Shown piece by piece: positions 16,505 through 21,677 of a stretch of DNA of 21,677 nucleotides (positions within the stretch are counted from its first letter, which is position 1; the number at the start of each line of letters is the position of its first letter). The notes under the pieces were generated by a model, which did no database searches, had not been told where the DNA came from, and was given only the letters and a program-made list of their open reading frames with translations. Position numbers and translations under genes: made by a program. Location: NCBI GenBank assembly GCA_030151225.1, contig JASLEG010000184.1, positions 1 to 21,677 on the forward strand, written 5' to 3'. Source of the stretch: Burkholderia sp. GTDB lineage: Bacteria > Pseudomonadota > Gammaproteobacteria > Burkholderiales > Burkholderiaceae.

Positions 16505-17251
16505 ATGGACCGGATCGAACTCGAATTGTACTTGAACAATACCCTCGACATTGCGCGGTTCAAGGACTACTGCCCGAACGGGCTGCAGGTCGAGGGGCGC
16601 CGCCGCGTCGAGCGCATCGTGACGGGCGTGACGGCCTCCGTCGCGCTGCTCGAGCGCGCGCTCGAATGGGGCGCCGACGCCGTGCTCGTGCATCACGGCT
16701 ACTTCTGGCGCAACGAGGCGCCGCAGGTGACCGGCCGCAAGTATCAGCGCCTGAAGCTGCTGCTCGCGAACGACCTGAACCTGTTCGCCTACCACCTGCC
16801 GCTCGACGCGCATCCCGATTACGGCAACAACGCGCAGCTCGGCGAGCGCCTCGGCCTGATCGCCGACGCGAAGTTCGGCGACCACGATCTCGGCTGGCTC
16901 GCCACGCTGCCGATGGAAGTGTCGCTCGAGCATTTCGCGGCCAAGGTCGAGCGCACGCTCGGCCGCGCGCCGCTCGTGATCGGCGATCACGATCAGCCGC
17001 TGCGCCGCATCGCGTGGTGCACCGGCGGCGCGCAGAGCTACTTCGACGCCGCGATCGAGGCCGGCGCCGACGTGTTCCTGACCGGCGAGGCATCCGAATT
17101 CGTCACGCACGCGGCGGCCGAAAGCGGCACCGCCTTCGTTGCCGCGGGGCACCATGCCACCGAGCGCTACGGCGTGCAGGCGCTGGGCCGCCACCTGGCC
17201 GAGCACTTCGGCATCGAGCACACCTTCATCGACGTGCCGAACCCGGTCTGA
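16505..17251 (+). CDS. NIF3-like dinuclear metal centre protein
   Basis: This 248-residue member of the NIF3/YbgI (GTP cyclohydrolase I type 2-like) family binds two metal ions; its cellular function is unclear. Metal ligands by family comparison are His63 and His64 (VHHGYFW), Asp101 (HLPLDAHP), and His216 with Glu220 (GHHATER). The start ATG 16505 follows AGGGG at about 16495-16499; an in-frame GTG at 16484 is a longer alternative. It diverges from the protease gene. A 6-bp hairpin (17252-17271) without a T-run follows the stop. Confidence 0.94.
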   Translation: MDRIELELYLNNTLDIARFKDYCPNGLQVEGRRRVERIVTGVTASVALLERALEWGADAVLVHHGYFWRNEAPQVTGRKYQRLKLLLANDLNLFAYHLPLDAHPDYGNNAQLGERLGLIADAKFGDHDLGWLATLPMEVSLEHFAAKVERTLGRAPLVIGDHDQPLRRIAWCTGGAQSYFDAAIEAGADVFLTGEASEFVTHAAAESGTAFVAAGHHATERYGVQALGRHLAEHFGIEHTFIDVPNPV

Positions 17252-17467
17252 GCGCCGGGCCATTGCGGCGCCGCGTCGATCCGCTTTATGAAGCATCCGC
17301 TTAACAACTGATTGAAAAACATCGCGGAACGATAGGGATAAACCCTTTCGCATCAAGCACTTCCGACGATTTTCGGGTTTCGGGCCTTGAAAACGGTCCT
17401 GCCGTTCGCGCACACTAGCGGCGGTATGCGAAGCGTGTCGGTGAATCTTTCAGAAGTGGGGCGTGAG
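17252..17467 (+). promoter_or_regulatory. Intergenic region with candidate promoters for petABC
   Basis: This 216-bp stretch is locally AT-richer (17285-17345) than its surroundings, as expected for a promoter. TTGAAA at 17312-17317 could be a -35 element with GATAAA (17337-17342) or GGGATA (17335-17340) as an imperfect -10. A second TTGAAA is at 17387-17392, without a good -10. No coding sequence is supported. Confidence 0.35.
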
Positions 17468-18088
17468 ATGCGAGATAAAGATGAAAAACGCGTCGACAGC
17501 GGCCGCCGGACCTGGCTGATTGCGACATCGGTAGCGAGTGGTGTGGGGGGCGTCGCCACGGTCCTGCCGTTCGCGGCATCGCTCGCACCGTCGGCCAAGG
17601 CCAAGGCGGCCGGCGCGCCCGTGGAAGTGGACATCGGCGGGCTCAAGCCCGGCGATCTCGTCACCGTGGCGTGGCGCGGCAAGCCGGTCTGGATCCTGAA
17701 CCGCACCGACGCGATGCTGGCCGACGTGAGGAAGGCCGACCCCGAACTCGCCGATCCGCAGAGCAAATCCACCTACTCGATGCCGCTGCCCGAGTACTGC
17801 GCGAACGAATACCGCTCGCGCGCCGATCGCAAGAACATCCTCGTGGTGATGGCCGTGTGCACGCACCTTGGCTGCACGCCCACCTCGCGCTTCATGCCCG
17901 GCCCGCAGCCGAACCTGCCCGACGACTGGCCGGGCGGCTTCCTCTGCCCGTGCCACGGCTCGACCTACGATCTCGCCGGGCGCGTGTTCAAGAACAAGCC
18001 CGCGCCGCAGAACCTCGACATTCCGCCCTACATGTTCACCTCGGCCACGACCGTCGTGATCGGCAGGGACGAGAAGGGAGAAGCGTGA
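17468..18088 (+). CDS. petA: Ubiquinol-cytochrome c reductase Rieske iron-sulfur subunit
   Basis: PetA carries the 2Fe-2S centre that takes the first electron from ubiquinol in the bc1 complex. The 206-residue protein has a twin-arginine pair (Arg13-Arg14, GRRTWLIATS) followed by a membrane span, so it is predicted to use the Tat pathway encoded at 11672-13298. Cluster ligands are Cys131 and His133 (CTHLGC) and Cys160 and His163 (CPCHGS), with Cys136 and Cys162 as the stabilising disulfide. I chose ATG 17468, behind GTGGGG; the frame is open back to 17387 but that extension is not needed. The stop overlaps petB by one base (TGATG). Confidence 0.95.
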   Translation: MRDKDEKRVDSGRRTWLIATSVASGVGGVATVLPFAASLAPSAKAKAAGAPVEVDIGGLKPGDLVTVAWRGKPVWILNRTDAMLADVRKADPELADPQSKSTYSMPLPEYCANEYRSRADRKNILVVMAVCTHLGCTPTSRFMPGPQPNLPDDWPGGFLCPCHGSTYDLAGRVFKNKPAPQNLDIPPYMFTSATTVVIGRDEKGEA

Positions 18089-19470
18089 TGGCGACCGACC
18101 ACGAACCCGTGTCCACCTCCGGCCTGGCCGGCTGGATCGATGCGCGCTTCCCGTTCACGTCCACGCTGAAGAAGCACGTGACGGAGTACTACGCGCCGAA
18201 GAACTTCAACTTCTGGTACTTCTTCGGCTCGCTCGCGCTGCTGGTGCTGGCCAACCAGATCGTCACCGGCATCTTCCTCACGATGAACTACAAGCCCGAT
18301 GCGACGCTCGCGTTCGCCTCGGTGGAGTACATCATGCGCGAGGTGCCCTGGGGCTGGCTGATCCGCTACATGCATTCCACCGGCGCCTCGATGTTCTTCG
18401 TGGTGGTGTACCTCCACATGTTCCGCGGGCTGCTGTACGGCTCGTACCGCAAGCCGCGCGAGCTGGTGTGGATCTTCGGCTGCGCGATCTTCCTGTGCCT
18501 GATGGCCGAGGCCTTCTTCGGCTACCTGCTGCCGTGGGGGCAGATGTCGTTCTGGGGCGCGCAGGTGATCGTGAACCTGTTCTCGGCGATTCCCTTCATC
18601 GGCCCCGACCTGTCACTGTGGATCCGCGGCGACTACGTGGTGTCCGACGTCACGCTGAACCGCTTCTTCGCGTTCCACGTGATCGCGATTCCGCTGGTGC
18701 TGGTGGGGCTCGTGCTCGCGCACCTGATCGCGCTGCACGAGGTGGGCTCGAACAATCCCGACGGCATCGAGATCAAGGACAAGAAGGACGAGCGCGGCAT
18801 TCCGCTCGACGGTATCCCGTTCCATCCGTATTACTCGGTGCACGATTTCTTCGGTGTGTGCGTGTTCCTGATGGTGTTCGCGCTGATCGTGTTCTTCGCG
18901 CCGGAGATGGGCGGCTACTTCCTCGAGGCCAACAACTTCGTGCCGGCCAACCCGCTGCAGACGCCGCCCGAGATCGCGCCCGTGTGGTACTTCACCGCAT
19001 TCTACGCGATGCTGCGCGCCACCACCGACCCGTTCAAGATCGTGCTGATGGGGGTGATCGCCGTGCTGGGCGTGGCCGCGCTGCTGCGCGCGCGCGGCAG
19101 GTGGCGGCTCGGGCTGCCGCTGCTGGCCGCTGCCATCGTGGTGTTCATGGCGCTGACCGAATCGAAGTTCTGGGGCGTGGTGGTGATGGGCTCGGCCGTG
19201 GTGTCGCTGTTCTTCCTGCCCTGGCTCGACCGCAGCCCGGTGAAGTCGATCCGCTACCGGCCCACCTTCCACAAGGTGTTTCTCGGCATCTTCGTGCTGG
19301 CCTTCCTCACGCTCGCGTTCCTCGGCACGCAGCCGCCCTCGCCGGCGCGAACGCTGATCGCGCAGGTGTGCGCGCTCGTGTATTTCGCGTTCTTCCTCGG
19401 CATGCCGCTCTGGACCCCGCTCGGCACCTTCAAGCGGCCGCCCGAGCGCGTCACTTTCCGGCCCCATTAA
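18088..19470 (+). CDS. petB: Ubiquinol-cytochrome c reductase cytochrome b subunit
   Basis: Cytochrome b is the membrane core of the bc1 complex and carries both haem b groups and the Qo and Qi quinone sites. At 460 residues it is a full-length, unsplit cytochrome b. Haem ligands are His96 (RYMHSTG), His110 (YLHMFR), His197 (FAFHVIA) and His212 (LAHLIALHEVG). The Qo motif reads PVWY (298-301) instead of the common PEWY, a variant known among beta- and gammaproteobacteria. It starts within the petA stop. Confidence 0.96.
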   Translation: MATDHEPVSTSGLAGWIDARFPFTSTLKKHVTEYYAPKNFNFWYFFGSLALLVLANQIVTGIFLTMNYKPDATLAFASVEYIMREVPWGWLIRYMHSTGASMFFVVVYLHMFRGLLYGSYRKPRELVWIFGCAIFLCLMAEAFFGYLLPWGQMSFWGAQVIVNLFSAIPFIGPDLSLWIRGDYVVSDVTLNRFFAFHVIAIPLVLVGLVLAHLIALHEVGSNNPDGIEIKDKKDERGIPLDGIPFHPYYSVHDFFGVCVFLMVFALIVFFAPEMGGYFLEANNFVPANPLQTPPEIAPVWYFTAFYAMLRATTDPFKIVLMGVIAVLGVAALLRARGRWRLGLPLLAAAIVVFMALTESKFWGVVVMGSAVVSLFFLPWLDRSPVKSIRYRPTFHKVFLGIFVLAFLTLAFLGTQPPSPARTLIAQVCALVYFAFFLGMPLWTPLGTFKRPPERVTFRPH

Positions 19471-19489
19471 CGTGAGCGAGGAGAACACG

Positions 19490-20251
19490 ATGATCAGGAT
19501 GCTTGAGCGTCTCGTGCTGCTGATCGGCGCCGCTTCGCTCGCGCTGGCTGCGGCATCGGCGCGCGCCGAGGACGGTAATTTTCCGCTCGACCGGGCGCCC
19601 GATAACGCGGAAAATCTCGTTGCCCTGCAGCATGGCGCGCAATTGTTTGTAAACTACTGCCTGAATTGCCATGGCGCGAGCCTGATGCGCTACAACCGTC
19701 TGACGGAGCTGGGCATATCCCAGAAGGAGATCGAGGCGAATCTCCTGTTCACGACGGACAAGGTCGGCAACACGATGAGCATCGCGATGCGACCCGACGA
19801 CGCGAAGCGCTGGTTCGGCGTGACGCCGCCCGACCTCTCGGTCGAGGCACGGGCGCGCGGCCGCGACTGGCTCTACACGTATCTGCGCAGTTTCTATCGC
19901 GACGACACGCGGCCGACCGGCTGGAACAACGCGGTGTTCGAGAACGTCGGCATGCCCCATGTGCTCTGGCAGCTGCAGGGCCAGCGCACGGCGAAATACG
20001 AGGAAACGCCCGACCTGGAAACGGGCGAGAAGGTGCGCAAGCTGGTGGGCTTCGAGCCCGTCACGCAAGGAACGCTCTCGTCGGTGGATTATGATGCTGC
20101 CGTGGCCGACCTCGTCGCGTACCTGGGCTGGATGGCCGAACCCGAGCAGCAGACACGCAAGCGCGTTGGCGTCTGGGTGCTGATGTTCCTCGGCATCCTG
20201 ACGTTTTTCGCGTGGCGGCTCAACGCCGCGTATTGGAAAGATATCAAGTAA
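19490..20251 (+). CDS. petC: Ubiquinol-cytochrome c reductase cytochrome c1 subunit
   Basis: Cytochrome c1 passes electrons from the Rieske centre to soluble cytochrome c. The 253-residue precursor has a Sec signal peptide with likely cleavage after ARA (residue 26). It has a single CxxCH haem site (Cys57, Cys60, His61), a likely axial Met155 (NVGMPHVLW) and a C-terminal anchor (residues 226-242, VGVWVLMFLGILTFFAW). ATG 19490 is preferred because GCGAGGAG lies 8 bases upstream; GTG 19472 in frame would start inside that site. It follows petB by 19 bp. Confidence 0.95.
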   Translation: MIRMLERLVLLIGAASLALAAASARAEDGNFPLDRAPDNAENLVALQHGAQLFVNYCLNCHGASLMRYNRLTELGISQKEIEANLLFTTDKVGNTMSIAMRPDDAKRWFGVTPPDLSVEARARGRDWLYTYLRSFYRDDTRPTGWNNAVFENVGMPHVLWQLQGQRTAKYEETPDLETGEKVRKLVGFEPVTQGTLSSVDYDAAVADLVAYLGWMAEPEQQTRKRVGVWVLMFLGILTFFAWRLNAAYWKDIK

Positions 20252-20346
20252 ACACGCCAAGACCGGCGTGGGGCCGGCGCAAGGAGAGACCTGCGGGCAG
20301 GTTGGTTCACGCGCTGGCCCTCGGCTTTTTTGAGGAAACGCTAATT

Positions 20347-20958
20347 ATGATGGTTCTGTATTCGGGCACGACGTGTCCTTTCTCCCAGCGCTGCCGGCTG
20401 GTGCTGTTCGAGAAGGGCATGGACTTCGAGATTCGCGATGTGGACTTGTTCAACAAGCCCGAAGACATCGCCGTGATGAATCCGTATGGTCAGGTGCCGA
20501 TTCTCGTCGAACGCGATCTGATCCTGTACGAGTCGAACATCATCAACGAGTACATCGACGAGCGCTTCCCGCACCCGCAGCTGATGCCGGCCGACCCGGT
20601 GCAGCGCGCGCGCGCGCGCCTGTTCCTGCTGAACTTCGAGAAGGAGCTGTTCGTTCACGTCAGCACGCTCGAGAACGAGAAGGGCAAGGCTGCGGAGAAG
20701 AATCACGAGAAGGCGCGTCTCGCGATCCGCGATCGCCTCACGCAGCTCGCACCGATCTTCGTGAAGAACAAGTACATGCTGGGCGAAGAGTTCTCGATGC
20801 TCGACGTCGCGATCGCGCCGCTGCTGTGGCGCCTGGATCATTACGGCATCGAGCTGTCGAAGAATGCCGCGCCGCTGATGAAGTACGCCGAGCGTATCTT
20901 CAGCCGCCCGGCGTATATCGAAGCGCTGACCCCGTCGGAAAAGGTGATGCGCCGTTAA
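20347..20958 (+). CDS. sspA: Stringent starvation protein A (GST-fold)
   Basis: SspA is an RNA-polymerase-associated protein with a glutathione-S-transferase fold, made under starvation and linked to virulence and acid tolerance in other bacteria. The 203-residue protein has an N-terminal thioredoxin-like domain (YSGTTCPFSQRCRLVL, then GQVPILVERDLILYES) and a C-terminal helical domain. It lacks the catalytic signature of true GSTs, as is usual for SspA. Two adjacent ATG codons (20347 and 20350) are possible; GAGGAAA lies about 10 bases before the first. petABC-sspAB is the standard proteobacterial order. Confidence 0.95.
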   Translation: MMVLYSGTTCPFSQRCRLVLFEKGMDFEIRDVDLFNKPEDIAVMNPYGQVPILVERDLILYESNIINEYIDERFPHPQLMPADPVQRARARLFLLNFEKELFVHVSTLENEKGKAAEKNHEKARLAIRDRLTQLAPIFVKNKYMLGEEFSMLDVAIAPLLWRLDHYGIELSKNAAPLMKYAERIFSRPAYIEALTPSEKVMRR

Positions 20959-21024
20959 ACGGCCCTGCGGCCATCGGCATGCGCGTGGCTTCGGGCCGCG
21001 CCCATGCCTTGTACGAGGACTGTG

Positions 21025-21525
21025 ATGCAAGAGACTTCCACGAAGCCGTATCTGCTGCGCGCGCTGTACGAGTGGTGCACGGACAACGGTTACACGCCGC
21101 ACATCGCGGTGCGCGTCGACAACACGACGCGCGTGCCGCGGCAGTACGTGCGCGACGGCGAGATCGTGTTGAACATCAGCTTCGAGGCGACCACCGCGCT
21201 GCAGATGGGCAACGAATGGATCGAGTTCACGGCGCGATTCTCGGGCAAGGCGCACAAGCTCGAGGTGCCGGTTGCGAACGTGCTGGCGATCTACGCGCGC
21301 GAGAACGGGCAGGGCATGGCATTCCAGGTGGATGCGACCGCCGACGAGCCCGGCGACACCGAGATCGAGGCGGACGAGGCCGAGCATGACGCGCCGGCGC
21401 CGCATGTGGTGAGCGCAGAAGCGGCCGAGCCTTCCGAGGGCGAGGACGTGCCCGCGAGCAGCCCGGACGACAGCGACGACCCGTCGGGAAAGAGCAATCG
21501 ACCCCGCCTCAAGATCGTGAAATGA
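21025..21525 (+). CDS. sspB: ClpXP protease specificity-enhancing factor SspB
   Basis: SspB tethers ssrA-tagged and other substrates to ClpXP. The 166-residue protein has the folded dimer domain at about 1-110 (YLLRALYEWCTDNGYTPHI, ISFEATTALQMGN, VANVLAIYARENGQGM). A long acidic, disordered linker follows, then the C-terminal ClpX-binding tail (RPRLKIVK). ATG 21025 is chosen because GAGGA lies at 21015-21019 and the N-terminus matches the family; the frame opens 21 bp earlier. Confidence 0.95.
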   Translation: MQETSTKPYLLRALYEWCTDNGYTPHIAVRVDNTTRVPRQYVRDGEIVLNISFEATTALQMGNEWIEFTARFSGKAHKLEVPVANVLAIYARENGQGMAFQVDATADEPGDTEIEADEAEHDAPAPHVVSAEAAEPSEGEDVPASSPDDSDDPSGKSNRPRLKIVK

Positions 21526-21527
21526 GG

Positions 21528-21533
21528 TAGAAT
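21528..21533 (+). promoter_or_regulatory. Probable -10 element of the tRNA-Thr gene
   Basis: TAGAAT lies just after the sspB stop and 10 bases before the mature tRNA 5' end, right for a sigma-70 -10. No good -35 match is visible at standard spacing, so the tRNA may partly rely on read-through from sspB. Confidence 0.45.
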
Positions 21534-21543
21534 CTGCGGCTAC

Positions 21544-21619
<76 letters not shown>

Positions 21620-21625
21620 GTACCC

Positions 21626-21659
21626 ATGCGGGTTCCAGAGATGGGACCCGCATTTTTTT
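21626..21659 (+). terminator. Intrinsic terminator after tRNA-Thr
   Basis: ATGCGGGT (21626-21633) pairs with ACCCGCAT (21646-21653), extended by a T-G wobble and two C-G pairs to 11 bp, around the loop AGAGAT. The T-run continues to 21659. It ends the sspB / tRNA transcript. Confidence 0.95.
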
Positions 21660-21677
21660 GTTCTACAAACCGGGGCG

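Noticed and set aside
20290..20331. Possible terminator between petC and sspA
   Set aside because: An ACCTGC/GCAGGT stem has no T-run directly after it, and the later T6 follows only a 3-bp stem; not convincing.

Overview
The window is a high-GC (roughly two-thirds G+C) stretch of core chromosome from a betaproteobacterium. Gene order (ABC transporter pair, ibaG, murA, hisGDCB, a MarC-family gene, hisHAFIE, tatABC, petABC, sspAB) and protein sequences point to Burkholderia sensu stricto. A plant-pathogen-type Hrp promoter inside the window suggests the plant-associated B. glumae / gladioli / plantarii group. The species call is inference, not seen directly.

Layout. 1-1825: the end of an ABC exporter ATPase, its permease and the BolA-family gene ibaG. 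1843-10985: murA followed by a nearly complete histidine operon, hisG-hisD-hisC-hisB-marC-like-hisH-hisA-hisF-hisI-hisE. Some junctions are ATGA or TGATG overlaps; others are 46-163 bp gaps, several of which hold strong GC-rich hairpins. 11035-13298: a small membrane protein, then tatA, tatB and tatC, closed by a clear intrinsic terminator (13328-13350). 13386-15125 (minus): a 579-residue protein of unknown family. 15275-16483 (minus): a membrane-anchored DegS/HtrA-type protease. 16505-17251: a NIF3-family protein, diverging from the protease with only 21 bp between start codons. 17468-20251: petABC, the cytochrome bc1 complex. 20347-21525: sspA and sspB. 21544-21619: tRNA-Thr(UGU), followed by a strong terminator.

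How the genes work together. The his genes encode nine proteins covering most of the route from PRPP and ATP to histidine. HisZ, the partner needed by the short HisG, histidinol-phosphatase and hisN-type functions are not in the window. TatABC exports folded proteins, and the Rieske subunit PetA encoded 4 kb away carries a twin-arginine signal. SspB delivers substrates to ClpXP.

Most notable observation. The 579-residue minus-strand gene is preceded by a perfect plant-inducible-promoter (PIP / hrpII) box, TTCGG-N15-TTCGC, with a CACAAT -10 element exactly 30 nt downstream. Its N-terminus is Ser/Pro/Ala-rich with no acidic residue in the first 19 positions. Together these make it a good candidate for an HrpB-controlled type III secreted protein sitting between core housekeeping genes. 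A second oddity is the left edge, where the ABC ATPase has lost the Walker A lysine; this may be real or an end-of-contig error.
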